Shown piece after piece: positions 8,438-16,729 of a stretch of 64,000 nucleotides of DNA. This DNA is from Scytonema millei VB511283 (GTDB taxonomy: Bacteria > Cyanobacteriota > Cyanobacteriia > Cyanobacteriales > Chroococcidiopsidaceae): NCBI RefSeq assembly GCF_000817735.3, contig NZ_JTJC03000003.1, positions 62,001 to 126,000 on the forward strand, given 5' to 3'. The notes under the pieces were generated by a model. That model had not been told where the DNA came from and did no database searches. It saw only the letters and a list, made by a program, of their open reading frames with translations. The translations under genes and the position numbers were made by a program. Numbering within the stretch: position 1 is the first letter of the stretch; the number at the start of each line of letters is the position of its first letter.

Positions 8438-9087
8438 ATGAACCAGTGGAAAAGAGGGCTGAGGGAGCTGAGGGAGCTGAGGGAGCTGGGGAAGCTGAGG
8501 GAGAAAAACCACGCGCCTCTCGCCTCTCGCCCCACACCCCACACCCTACACCCCATTCATTATCCACTCAAATCGAAGCAATTCTTTACTTAAAAGGCAA
8601 GCCGCTATCAGTCGCAGAAATTGCCGAATACGCCCAGTGCGATCGCCCTACCGCTGAAGAAGGACTGATCGAACTGATTGAAGACTACGCCCGTCGCGAC
8701 AGCGCCTTAGAGGTCGTCGAAACACCTACAGGCTACAGTCTGCAACTGCGCTCTGGTTTTCAGGACTTGGTACACAGGTTAATTCCTCTCGAACTCGGAG
8801 TGGGGGCTTTACGCACGTTAGCAGCGATCGCCCTTCACAGTCCAATTGCTCAAAATCAACTTGTCGAGCTGCGCGGCTCTAGTGCTTACCAACACGTTCA
8901 AGAATTGGTAGAACAAGGATTCGTCCGCAAACGCCGCCAGTCAGATTCTCGCTCCTCCCTGCTCCAATTAACCGAGAAATTTCATCAATACTTCCAAATC
9001 GAGCAACTACCGCAACTTCTAGGGCAGGAACACAAGCAATCTAAGTATCAGCAGCTAGAGCTGGGTGACGATCTGGAAGATAGCTGA
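8395..9087 (+). CDS. scpB: Segregation and condensation protein B, repeat-expanded N-terminus
   Basis: ScpB works with SMC and ScpA in chromosome condensation. The tandem winged-helix core begins at about residue 58 (TQIEAILYLKGKPLSVAEIAE) and includes TPTGYSLQLRSGFQDLV, IALHSPIAQNQLVELRG and GFVRKRRQ. The first 57 residues are not typical of the family. They are encoded by an inverted repeat (residues 1-15) and then by 9-bp GAGGGAGCT units and CACACCC-type units (about 8448-8565), read as AEGAEGAEGAG and SPHTPHPTPHS. No start codon lies between GTG at 8446 and the core, so at least part of the repeat must be translated. Confidence 0.88.
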   Translation: MPKDKQKIQLNPPLDEPVEKRAEGAEGAEGAGEAEGEKPRASRLSPHTPHPTPHSLSTQIEAILYLKGKPLSVAEIAEYAQCDRPTAEEGLIELIEDYARRDSALEVVETPTGYSLQLRSGFQDLVHRLIPLELGVGALRTLAAIALHSPIAQNQLVELRGSSAYQHVQELVEQGFVRKRRQSDSRSSLLQLTEKFHQYFQIEQLPQLLGQEHKQSKYQQLELGDDLEDS

Positions 9088-9618
9088 GGGGGTTGAAAGC
9101 CAGTTATCTCGTTGAGCAAACATAAGGACTACGGCAAATATCTCTTTTTTCTAGCTCTTTCCAGGTAAAACAGCTCAATTCTGCGATCGCTAATAGTATT
9201 TTGCCGATTTTCACCAGTTTTTTACTATCTTGCTCTACTCTGAGGACGTACACTCTCTATTCGATCCTCAAAACATCTGATACAATTTATTTAATAAATC
9301 AGTAAAAAAAATTAATATTTTAGCCCGCAAGGTTTGCCTGCAACAGGTTCAGCTCTAGCTGAGAAAACACCAAAGAGCGAGTGTTGGATATATTATATCG
9401 GGGTTAGTTGACGTACCAAGAATGATTCTAGCTCTCACCCAACCAGGGAAATTTGACCGAGCGGTAAAGTCAACCACATTTCCAACGCAGGTAAAGAAAA
9501 TGAGTTGCCCTAGCGTCAAAGCTACAATAGCTAAATATTAGCACTTAGTTATTAATTTTTAGTATAGAAAAATCTCCAAATCCCATAGATTCGATACTAC
9601 AGCGACAAAACACTGCTT
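9088..9618. other. 530-bp spacer, no confident gene
   Basis: This is mostly A/T-rich sequence. A 39-codon frame starting at the ATG at 9424 (MILALTQPGKFDRAV, ending ATIAKY) is intact but has no ribosome site or recognisable family. A small RNA is possible but no known cyanobacterial RNA was recognised. Confidence 0.4.
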
Positions 9619-9960
9619 ATGACCTTTAATCCTGACTTTTTGAGCGATCGCGAAGAAACGCAAGCTAACTCGTTGTTGAAATATCTCCAACAGCAATCGC
9701 CGGAAATTCTAGCCCGCGTTGCTAAGTCTGTCAGCCCAGACATTCAACAAATCATCTCCCAAAACGTCCAAGGGCTGGTAGGAATGTTACCTTCAGAGCA
9801 ATTCAACGTGAAAATCGTGACCGATCGCGAGAATCTAGCAGGAATTTTAGCATCAGCCATGATGACAGGCTATTTTCTGCGGCAAATGGAACAAAGAATG
9901 CAACTAGAAAATTTAGCTGATGCCGCGACCTCGCCTCAAGAGTCTAATGGTGGAGATTAA
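9619..9960 (+). CDS. DUF760 protein
   Basis: This 113-residue protein is conserved in cyanobacteria and plastids. The segment NSLLKYLQQQSPEILARVAKS, then DIQQIISQNVQGLVGMLPSEQF and AGILASAMMTGYFLRQMEQRM, is typical of DUF760. It has no signal peptide and is mostly helical, so it is probably cytosolic or thylakoid-associated. Plant members have been tied to proteolytic turnover in chloroplasts, but a bacterial role is not known to me. The convergent HtrA gene ends 12 bp away. Confidence 0.85.
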   Translation: MTFNPDFLSDREETQANSLLKYLQQQSPEILARVAKSVSPDIQQIISQNVQGLVGMLPSEQFNVKIVTDRENLAGILASAMMTGYFLRQMEQRMQLENLADAATSPQESNGGD

Positions 9961-9971
9961 GCGCTACAAGC

Positions 9972-11174
9972 CTAACTGAGTTCGTCTGCGGGATAAGCAC
10001 CTGGTTTGACATGAAAAGTCTGAATGACACCCTGGCGATTGACTTCTAGTGTCAAAGTTGTTCCCAAGGTCGTCGATTCCACCTGTTCTTGGACTTGCAA
10101 CGATTTAGCTACCGTCTTGCCGTTGATTTTTTGAATCACGTCTCCCGCCCGTAGTCCAGCTTGCGCCGCCGGAGATTTAGCGATCGCGCGCACGATGAGT
10201 ACGCCAAAATCGATTTCGACCTTTAAATCGGTTTCCTGAGCGATTTCAGTTTTCGATGCGGGGGTTAAATCGATCATTTGAATGCCCAAAAAAGGATGGC
10301 TAATGCGTCCTTTGCTAAATAACTGATTGGCAACGCGGGCAGCAGTTTCAATGGGAATGGCAAAACCGAGTCCTTGAGCATCGGTACGAATTGCCGTGTT
10401 GACACCCACGATCTCCCCTTCAGTATTTAATAAGGGTCCGCCAGAATTACCAGGATTGATTGCCGCATCAGTTTGAATAAATGTAACGCGCTTATCCGGT
10501 ACGCCAACTTGAGCGCTCGTGCGGTCGGTAGCGCTGATAATTCCAATTGTGACGGTGTTATCCAAGCCTAAAGGATTGCCGATCGCGATCGCCCACTGCC
10601 CGGGAATTAAATTTTTTGAGTTACCGAGCTTGACTCGCGGCAAATTACGAGCGTTAATTTTGACAACAGCAACATCCGTCACCGGATCGACACCGACAAC
10701 TTTGCCCTCAAATGTGCGACCGTCTTTCAACGTGACTTGAACCGTTCTTGCCTCAGAGACGACATGAGCATTAGTCAACAGCCGACCATCAGGACTGAGA
10801 ATAAATCCAGAACCAGTCCCGCGTTCGATTCTTTCATCAGGAATCGGTTTTTGTCCGCCAAAAAAGCGGCGGAATAGAGGATTGTTGAAGGCTTCGGGTA
10901 ATTGATTGGCAACTTTACGGGTGGCATTAATTCTCACGACAGCTGGTCCCACTTGCTGGACGGCAGTAGCAATAAAATTGCGATCGCCTGCTACTGCTAA
11001 TCCTCCCACAGAAGGCGTTTGTCCTCCTGAACCACTTGGTGGTACGGCAACAGCTATAGTTTTTGGCTGGGGGGAGAAGTGAAAATCGACATAGCGACTG
11101 CCCCAAAAACCAGCACCGCCACCCAAGACAAGTAAAGTAGAAGAGAAAGCCAGTGTTTTTAACGACAAACCCAT
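9972..11174 (-). CDS. HtrA/Deg-family serine protease with PDZ domain
   Basis: The 400-residue protein has an N-terminal membrane anchor or signal (about 5-25). The trypsin-like domain carries the triad H137 (LLTNAHVV), D167 (PVTDVAVV) and S244 (NPGNSGGP). One PDZ domain follows (about 300-395, SPAAQAGLRAGDVIQKINGKTV). This is the HhoA/HhoB/HtrA architecture of cyanobacteria, periplasmic quality-control proteases. I cannot choose between the three paralogues from the sequence. It is divergent from the LysM/M23 gene, with 29 bp between their starts. Confidence 0.92.
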   Translation of the reverse strand: MGLSLKTLAFSSTLLVLGGGAGFWGSRYVDFHFSPQPKTIAVAVPPSGSGGQTPSVGGLAVAGDRNFIATAVQQVGPAVVRINATRKVANQLPEAFNNPLFRRFFGGQKPIPDERIERGTGSGFILSPDGRLLTNAHVVSEARTVQVTLKDGRTFEGKVVGVDPVTDVAVVKINARNLPRVKLGNSKNLIPGQWAIAIGNPLGLDNTVTIGIISATDRTSAQVGVPDKRVTFIQTDAAINPGNSGGPLLNTEGEIVGVNTAIRTDAQGLGFAIPIETAARVANQLFSKGRISHPFLGIQMIDLTPASKTEIAQETDLKVEIDFGVLIVRAIAKSPAAQAGLRAGDVIQKINGKTVAKSLQVQEQVESTTLGTTLTLEVNRQGVIQTFHVKPGAYPADELS

Positions 11175-11203
11175 AAATTTTGCGCCTATAGCCAGAAACG
11201 TAG

Positions 11204-12136
11204 ATGCTAATTACTAAGTGCGATCGAGCAATAGCCTTACACGCCTTCCACCTTAAGATTTCGTGCTGGAGGCTACTCCTACTAGCAACACTTTTAGAAT
11301 GTGTTATTCCAATAATGGCTCAAGCCAATCCGAACGGCACTACTCAGACGACAACTTGTCCCCCAGCTGCTCTATCTCGCCTAATTCGCCATTCAGTCAA
11401 ACCAGGCGATACTTTAGACAGCATAGCTCGACAATACAATCTTATTCCAGCTACTTTGATCGGAATGAATCCCATTTTGCAAAGTCGTAATCTGCCAAAT
11501 GGGAAGTTGCCCGTTGGCAGTAAGATAGTCATTCCTCCCTACAACGGCATCAAAGTCAATGCCACGCCAGGAGAAACATGGCAGCAGCTAGCCGAAAGGT
11601 ATCAAGTTCGTTCTGATGTCTTGTTTGAAGCCAACGGCTGTCAACCAGTTGCTAGAGAGGTTTTCGTTCCTGGCGTAAATTGGTCGCCTCAGCCGCCTAC
11701 TAATACTGCCAAAGGAATTCTCGCAGGGTATCCTTTGCCAAAAGCAGCAACAGTAGCTTTGGCTTATGGCTGGCAGTTGAATGCTAGTACGGGGAAAGTT
11801 TTCTTTCACAGTGGTTTAGACTTAGAAGCCGCCATTGGAACCCCTGTGAGGGCAGTAGGCGCGGGAACGGTAGCGTTTGCTGGCGAACAAGGAGCTTATG
11901 GCAATTTAGTCGTTATTAACCACCAAGAGGGTAAACAAAGCCGCTACGCCCAACTGCAAAAGATCGCTGTCAAAGCTGGTCAAACTGTTAAATTGGGGCA
12001 AATTTTAGGAACGGTAGGTAATACAGGTTCACCAACATCGACTCAATCCCACTTGCATTTTGAAATTCGCTACGCTTCCGATTTGGGATGGGTTGCAGAA
12101 GATCCGACAGCGTATTTAAAAGTAGCAAAACGTTAA
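11204..12136 (+). CDS. LysM-M23 peptidoglycan endopeptidase
   Basis: This 310-residue secreted protein has a hydrophobic signal segment (about 20-40) and two LysM motifs (about 62-108 and 114-160, HSVKPGDTLDSIARQYNL and GETWQQLAERYQV). A C-terminal M23/LytM domain (about 190-305) follows. The zinc ligands HxxxD (FFHSGLDLEA) and HxH (HLHFEIRYASDLGW) are present, so it is probably catalytic on peptide cross-links. It may act in cell separation. It shares a very short divergent promoter region with the HtrA protease. Confidence 0.9.
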   Translation: MLITKCDRAIALHAFHLKISCWRLLLLATLLECVIPIMAQANPNGTTQTTTCPPAALSRLIRHSVKPGDTLDSIARQYNLIPATLIGMNPILQSRNLPNGKLPVGSKIVIPPYNGIKVNATPGETWQQLAERYQVRSDVLFEANGCQPVAREVFVPGVNWSPQPPTNTAKGILAGYPLPKAATVALAYGWQLNASTGKVFFHSGLDLEAAIGTPVRAVGAGTVAFAGEQGAYGNLVVINHQEGKQSRYAQLQKIAVKAGQTVKLGQILGTVGNTGSPTSTQSHLHFEIRYASDLGWVAEDPTAYLKVAKR

Positions 12137-12138
12137 GT

Positions 12139-12175
12139 AAGTCAAAAGTCAAACGTTAAAAGTTAAAAGTTAAAA
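12139..12175. repeat. 7-bp array AAGTCAA/AAGTTAA
   Basis: It starts immediately after the stop of the LysM/M23 gene and is composed of about five heptamers. Confidence 0.8.
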
Positions 12176-12410
12176 CGACAACAAACTCAATAATTTTGCA
12201 GGTGAAGGCGATCGCTTTATTTTTAATTCTGTGGTAATCTCAGAAATATTTAAGAAGCATTCCGACCAGCAAGTTTGGTACTTCCTAGAACCTAACCAAT
12301 ACGTTTTTATGTGTAAGTGGACAGACCGCTATCTTGGTAGACTGCGACAAGTGGTAGGCGATCGCTTACTACTCGTTTTTGGTAGCCGTGCGATCGTTTT
12401 TAACTTTTAA
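12174..12410 (+). CDS. Possible small ORF or gene remnant without clear start
   Basis: A frame open from 12174 to the TAA at 12408-12410 reads a non-repetitive, protein-like sequence including [18 protein letters not shown] and [20 protein letters not shown]. Candidate starts are GTG near 12231 and ATG at 12309, neither with a good ribosome site. I do not recognise a family. The last codons lie in the 7-bp array shared with the end of aroB. It could be a small cytosolic protein, the remnant of a longer gene, or chance. Confidence 0.3.
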   Translation, partial: NDNKLNNFAGEGDRFIFNSVVISEIFKKHSDQQVWYFLEPNQYVFMCKWTDRYLGRLRQVVGDRLLLVFGSRAIVFNF

Positions 12411-12422
12411 CTTTTGACTTTT
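12399..12422. repeat. 7-bp array supplying the aroB stop codon
   Basis: TTAACTT/TTGACTT heptamers on the plus strand. On the minus strand they encode KSKVKS and the stop of aroB. Confidence 0.8.
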
Positions 12423-13515
12423 CCATTATCATCTTCTGCAATACCTGGCGAATAATATCTGCCGATACTTTATCGGTAATCTCAACCGCACCAATTTGAG
12501 TCGGTAAAATAAATCTTACTTTTCCATCTTTTACTTTTTTGTCAGTTTGCAATGCATCTATAATTGCTTCAATATCTATCCCTACTGGTAACTGTGTAGG
12601 CAAACCAGCCTTCTGAATCAATGCATCTTGACGGCTAGCATCTTCTGAGGAAAACATTCCTAGCGCGACAGCTATTTGAGCGGCGGCTACCATTCCAATC
12701 GCTACGGCTTCGCCGTGATTGACGACACGATAACCAGTCAAACTTTCTACAGCATGACCGATTGTATGACCGTAATTAAGAATTGCCCGTAGTCCTGCTT
12801 CTTTTTCGTCCTTGCTCACCACATCAGCTTTTGCTTGACAAGAACGGTTAAGAATATTTTGGAGTAAATCTGCACCCAAATAGCGCATTCGATCTAAGTG
12901 CTTGCTTTGTTCCATCTGGGCAAATAACTCTGCATCCCAAATGACACCATATTTGATGACCTCTGCCATTCCTGCCCGAAATTCTCTCGCAGGGAGAGTT
13001 TGCAGGACTTGCGGATCGATGAGAACCAATCGCGGTTGATGAAATGCCCCAATCAAATTTTTGCCTTGGGGATGATTCACACCAGTTTTCCCGCCAATGG
13101 CTGCATCTACCATTGCTAGCAGAGAAGTAGGAACTTGAACGAAATTAACCCCTCTCAGCCACGTAGCAGCGGCAAAACCCGTCATATCGCCAATCACACC
13201 ACCACCCAAAGCTACCAAGGTGGAAGACCGTTCTAAGCGCTTTTCTAGAGCTGCATTGTAGATTTTTTGAACTGAGGTGAGAGTTTTGTATTGTTCTCCA
13301 GCTGGGAGGATACAGCTAGTGGCATCAAAATCAGCCGCTTGCAAAGAAGCGATCGCCCTTTCCCCATATTGTTTAAAAATCGCTGGGTTAGAAACCAGCA
13401 ACACCTTTTTCCCCAGGTTGAGTTCACCCATCCACTCACCTAGACGCTCTAATCCTAGAGCTGCGATCGCGATTTTATAAGCCTGCTGAGGTATATTTAC
13501 GTCAATTACATGCAT
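12400..13515 (-). CDS. aroB: 3-dehydroquinate synthase
   Basis: AroB converts DAHP to 3-dehydroquinate (step 2 of the shikimate pathway) using NAD and a divalent metal. The NAD-binding [19 protein letters not shown], the [17 protein letters not shown] segment and the metal-binding Glu/His sites ([36 protein letters not shown]) are intact. The last residues EKSKVKS and the TAA stop are encoded by AAGTCAA/AAGTTAA heptamers, so the natural C-terminus has been altered by an array. A long array flanks the start (13518 onward). Confidence 0.95.
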   Translation of the reverse strand: MHVIDVNIPQQAYKIAIAALGLERLGEWMGELNLGKKVLLVSNPAIFKQYGERAIASLQAADFDATSCILPAGEQYKTLTSVQKIYNAALEKRLERSSTLVALGGGVIGDMTGFAAATWLRGVNFVQVPTSLLAMVDAAIGGKTGVNHPQGKNLIGAFHQPRLVLIDPQVLQTLPAREFRAGMAEVIKYGVIWDAELFAQMEQSKHLDRMRYLGADLLQNILNRSCQAKADVVSKDEKEAGLRAILNYGHTIGHAVESLTGYRVVNHGEAVAIGMVAAAQIAVALGMFSSEDASRQDALIQKAGLPTQLPVGIDIEAIIDALQTDKKVKDGKVRFILPTQIGAVEITDKVSADIIRQVLQKMIMEKSKVKS

Positions 13516-13517
13516 TT

Positions 13518-13655
13518 CAGTTATCAGTTATCAGTTATCAGTTGTCAGTTATCAGTTATCAGTTATCAGTTGTCAGTTGTCAGTTATTCAGTTATCAGTC
13601 AACTGTCAACCGTTAACCGTCAACCACCCATTACCAATGACCAATGACCAATGAC
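13518..13655. repeat. Long 7-bp array, CAGTTAT then CCAATGA types
   Basis: Roughly 12 CAGTTAT/CAGTTGT heptamers are followed by GTCAACC-type units and by three CCAATGA units. It directly abuts the aroB start. Confidence 0.9.
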
Positions 13656-13729
13656 CGATCGACTGTAGGCTGTATTCTATCTCAATAAATGTTTCAATAG
13701 TTTTAGTTATTTTTGGGAAAATTACAGAA

Positions 13730-13825
13730 ATGTTGGGAGTTATTGCTTACATCGGCTTTTTAGGTGCATTCTTCGCTTTGGCTGTGGGTTTATTATTCGG
13801 TCTGCGGGCTGCCAAGATCATCTAA
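13730..13825 (+). CDS. petL: Cytochrome b6f complex subunit PetL
   Basis: The 31-codon gene is MLGVIAYIGFLGAFF followed by a FGLRAAKII ending. It is a single membrane helix with a basic C-terminal end, very similar to the PetL sequence I recall from Nostoc (GLLFGLRSAKIL ending). PetL stabilises the dimeric b6f complex. There is no canonical ribosome site, although GGGAAA lies 13-8 bases before the ATG. A strong terminator hairpin lies 19 bp downstream, supporting an independent short transcript. Confidence 0.8.
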   Translation: MLGVIAYIGFLGAFFALAVGLLFGLRAAKII

Positions 13826-13843
13826 ATCTAAATCCATATCCAT

Positions 13844-13889
13844 AAAGCGATCGCCTCTTTACTATCTTGAGTAAAGAGGCGATCGCTTT
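13844..13889. terminator. Bidirectional terminator with perfect 19-bp stem
   Basis: A 19-bp perfect stem (13844-13862 with 13871-13889) encloses an 8-nt loop. AAAG/CTTT at the ends gives A/T runs in both directions. It sits between convergent petL and the BON gene and contains a HIP1 octamer in each arm. Confidence 0.75.
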
Positions 13890-13903
13890 GTATGTTGGAA
13901 CTA

Positions 13904-14377
13904 TTAGCTTTCTGGTTTTTGCTGTGCTGGGGCAACTTGAGCATTCACGCTCACTTGCTGTACCCCTTTAATCTCCCTCGCCAATGGCTCAATGCGATCG
14001 AGTTGCTCTTGAGTCGGTACTGTACCTGAAACTTTCACGGCTCCGTCTTCAGCTTCAACCGCTAATTGACTTGCAGGTAAATTTGCTTCCAACTTGCTGC
14101 GAACTTCGCTTTCTAAATCTGCGTCAGCTCGTTGAGCATCTCCCCCAGTAGCGTTATTGCGCTGCTCTCTAGCTCTAATATCAGCGTCTAACTGCTTTCT
14201 ACGAATTTCATCCGTGGCATCCTCTTGATTCTGCTTAGCAGTTTCAGTGTCAGCCACCTCACCAGTTTGGTTAGCTGAATTAGGAGCTTCGGTACTGGTT
14301 TTTTCTACACCCGCTTCACACCCAAATGCACCAAGGGCAATAAAGCCACCTAGTAATAATGGAAATAATCTTTTCAT
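13904..14377 (-). CDS. BON-domain lipoprotein
   Basis: The 157-residue precursor has a signal peptide with lipobox LGAFGC (Cys 20). A charged, low-complexity linker (about 25-85) follows, and then a BON domain (about 86-150, DADLESEVRSKLEANLPA, VEAEDGAVKVSGTVPTQEQL, VQQVSVNAQV). BON domains bind phospholipid or peptidoglycan-linked envelope surfaces and occur in OsmY-like stress proteins. It lies downstream of the duplicated stress protein on the same strand, 98 bp apart, and could be co-regulated with it. Confidence 0.85.
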   Translation of the reverse strand: MKRLFPLLLGGFIALGAFGCEAGVEKTSTEAPNSANQTGEVADTETAKQNQEDATDEIRRKQLDADIRAREQRNNATGGDAQRADADLESEVRSKLEANLPASQLAVEAEDGAVKVSGTVPTQEQLDRIEPLAREIKGVQQVSVNAQVAPAQQKPES

Positions 14378-14421
14378 TTCTCAGTCTCTCAATGGAAAGT
14401 AGTTCAAACAATTTTATTGAG

Positions 14422-14469
14422 TAACGGTTAACAGTTAACGGTTAACATTCAGCCGTCAACTGTTAACCA
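14422..14469. repeat. 7-bp-type array AACGGTT/AACAGTT
   Basis: AACGGTT and AACAGTT heptamers plus an inverted copy separate the BON gene from the upstream stress-protein gene. Confidence 0.75.
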
Positions 14470-14475
14470 CCACGC

Positions 14476-15924
14476 TTATAAAGTCGAGTCGCGTTTGTCA
14501 ACGATAATGACTTTGGGGTCGTTAGGATCGACTACACCTGAATCGTAATTAGTGCGACGAGCCTCGGATTCAATGACATCACCTCCACGAACGGTGTCGC
14601 GCGTGTCTGTGGCAGCATATTCACTCCGGCGAGGAGTATCGGCATCGGGTGCATCGTAGATTCCCCATTCTTGAATTCCACGATGATGCAGAACGGACTC
14701 AGCTCGACGAATTTCGTCTTCCGTACCGTCTACGAAAATTAGATAATCTCCTTGGGAGAGTCGATCGTTGTAAACTTTGGCGCGTTCTTCAGGAATGCCT
14801 AAACCAACCAACGCACCCGCAAGACCTCCTGCTGCTGCACCAATAGCACCACCTGAAAGTGCGGTAGCTATGGTTGTTGCTGTTGCACCCGCAAGCATAA
14901 CTGGACCAATTCCAGGGATCGCTAAAGCACCTAAACCAACTAAAAGACCGCCAATTCCCCCAATAGCACCACCAGTTAACGCTCCGGCGGCTGCACCCTC
15001 GTCAGCTTTATTGCCAACGTTCTTCTTTACATCTGCACCAGCAATATTATCGATACGGTCTGCATTCTTGGATACCACATTCACGTTATCCATCGGGAAA
15101 CCAGATTCCCGCAATTGATTTAGTGCGGTTTCCGCATCGTGGCGGCTGGTAAATGCACCTACAGCTCGCTTTCTCCGATACAGAGATCTATCTGCCGCAG
15201 GCGTGACAGTTCCGGGTGCGACAGTTCCAGGTGCATAATCTGCGGTTGGAGTCATCCCTGGCATATAACCAGCAGTGTAACCCACTGGCATTCCTGTAGC
15301 GGCAGGAGTATAGTCGGCAGTTGTGTCTGTATAACTGCTCCCCATAGGCGTAGCGGAGGGCGTTGTATCGACATCGCGAGCATCGTACACGCCGTATTCC
15401 TCAATGCCACGATGGTTGAGAATTGCTTCAGCTCTGGCAATTTCTTCATCGGAGCCTTTGACAATTACGAGATAGTCGCCTCGATCGACGCGATCGCTAT
15501 AAACTTGAGCGCGTTCTTCTGGAATTCCCAAACCGATTAAAGCACCAACAAGACCACCCGCAGCCGCACCGATCGCACCACCTGCTACTGTAGTTGTCAA
15601 AACTGTAGCCAACTCCCCAGCTACCATAATTGGACCAACTCCAGGGATTGCCAAAGCGCCTAGACCCACAAGTAAACCAGTTATACCTCCCAAAGTTCCA
15701 CCCGTGAGCGCTCCGGCGGTTGCACCTTCATCGGCTTTGTTGCCAGCTTGGTTTTTATCTTGAACGTTTACGCCAGCAACATCGGCTTTGCGGTCTGCAT
15801 CTTGGGCAATAATCGTGACCTTGTGCATGGGAAATCCCGCACTTTTCAACTCCCCGATCGCAGTTTCCGCATCGTGGCGATTGGCAAACACACCGACAGC
15901 TCGCTTGTGTTGACCTACTGCCAT
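14476..15924 (-). CDS. Duplicated glycine-zipper general-stress protein (YflT-like domains)
   Basis: The 482-residue protein contains two copies of one unit (about 1-150 and 245-405). Each has a YflT/GsiB-like N-part (KRAVGVFANRHDAETAI and KRAVGAFTSRHDAETAL). Two Gly-rich hydrophobic segments (TGLLVGLGALAIPGVGP, AAAGGLVGALIGLGIP) come next, and then GDYLVIVKGSDEEI with HHRGI. The linker (160-240) is rich in Tyr, Pro, Thr and Gly. Similar proteins are induced by osmotic or oxidative stress and probably associate with membranes. The start has a purine-rich AGGGGGGT ribosome site. No close homologue function is known to me. Confidence 0.82.
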   Translation of the reverse strand: MAVGQHKRAVGVFANRHDAETAIGELKSAGFPMHKVTIIAQDADRKADVAGVNVQDKNQAGNKADEGATAGALTGGTLGGITGLLVGLGALAIPGVGPIMVAGELATVLTTTVAGGAIGAAAGGLVGALIGLGIPEERAQVYSDRVDRGDYLVIVKGSDEEIARAEAILNHRGIEEYGVYDARDVDTTPSATPMGSSYTDTTADYTPAATGMPVGYTAGYMPGMTPTADYAPGTVAPGTVTPAADRSLYRRKRAVGAFTSRHDAETALNQLRESGFPMDNVNVVSKNADRIDNIAGADVKKNVGNKADEGAAAGALTGGAIGGIGGLLVGLGALAIPGIGPVMLAGATATTIATALSGGAIGAAAGGLAGALVGLGIPEERAKVYNDRLSQGDYLIFVDGTEDEIRRAESVLHHRGIQEWGIYDAPDADTPRRSEYAATDTRDTVRGGDVIESEARRTNYDSGVVDPNDPKVIIVDKRDSTL

Positions 15925-16729
15925 TTTTTTACCCCCCTTTTGTTCGGTATCGACAACACTGGCACAAATACAAATTTTTGTTTGGTTGTTTGTGCTGTTG
16001 TTTATATTTTTTACTTACAGAACTTTGATTTTCCTCAGTCCGAAGTTGGAAACATGACTCTACCAATAGGGAGGTTATATTTTCGTCAATCTATATAACT
16101 TAAGATGGGGCTAATTAATCCTAAATTTGTTGTTTACTATCATTAATTCGCCCTGAATTCTTTCTTTAGCTAAAACAGATTTTTACTGAACCAAGCCAAG
16201 TTGAACTTTTCATCTTTTGATTTTCCTGATACAACTTTTCATACCTACCTTTCTCAAAAATCGTTTAGAAAATGGATAGTACCCTAACTCGTTTGGATTT
16301 TTGCAAAACTATATTTAGTATCTGAACTACAAAAATAGTTTGTCGCTTCAAGAGGAACTTTACAGGTTGACAATAAAAGATCGAGATTGTTCCAGCAAAA
16401 CGATCGGGTTAACATAACTTCTTTTTCGCCAATAAATTCTTACCGATCGCGCCGCAAACCGATCGAGCAATTGCAATTGTTAGCTCTATCGTCATACAAT
16501 GCTTCTGCGCTCGAACTGCGACCGACAGCCATCAAGCATTAACCAACAACAAATAACCGATCGTCATGAGTTAATAATTCAATTTAGATGAATCCCCCTT
16601 CAGATAGGTCTTTTTTATAGGAAAATTCTATTATCTTCATAGTGAATTTTCACTCGCGAGCAGGGTAGGGTCTACCACCCTGTTATTTATTTTCTTAATC
16701 TGGCGCGATCGCTGCCCGCTCGAACAGAC
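15925..16729. other. 800-bp spacer between divergent stress protein and antiporter
   Basis: It is A/T-rich with no gene I can support; the longest plus frame overlaps the stress gene in antisense. A hairpin CAGGGT (16661-16666)/ACCCTG (16677-16682) followed by a T-rich stretch lies 48 bp upstream of the antiporter start. It could be an attenuator or a leftover terminator. Confidence 0.5.

Noticed and set aside
9424-9543. 39-codon frame before DUF760
   Set aside because: Intact but no ribosome site, family or conservation clue; kept only as note in the spacer entry.
13518-13655. CRISPR-like array
   Set aside because: Units are 7 bp, contiguous and without spacers, so not CRISPR.
14777-15118. 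113-codon plus frame in the stress-protein gene
   Set aside because: It is the antisense shadow of Gly/Ala-rich codons of the minus-strand gene.
15748-16098. 116-codon plus frame at the stress-protein 5-prime end
   Set aside because: It overlaps the gene in antisense and has no family likeness.
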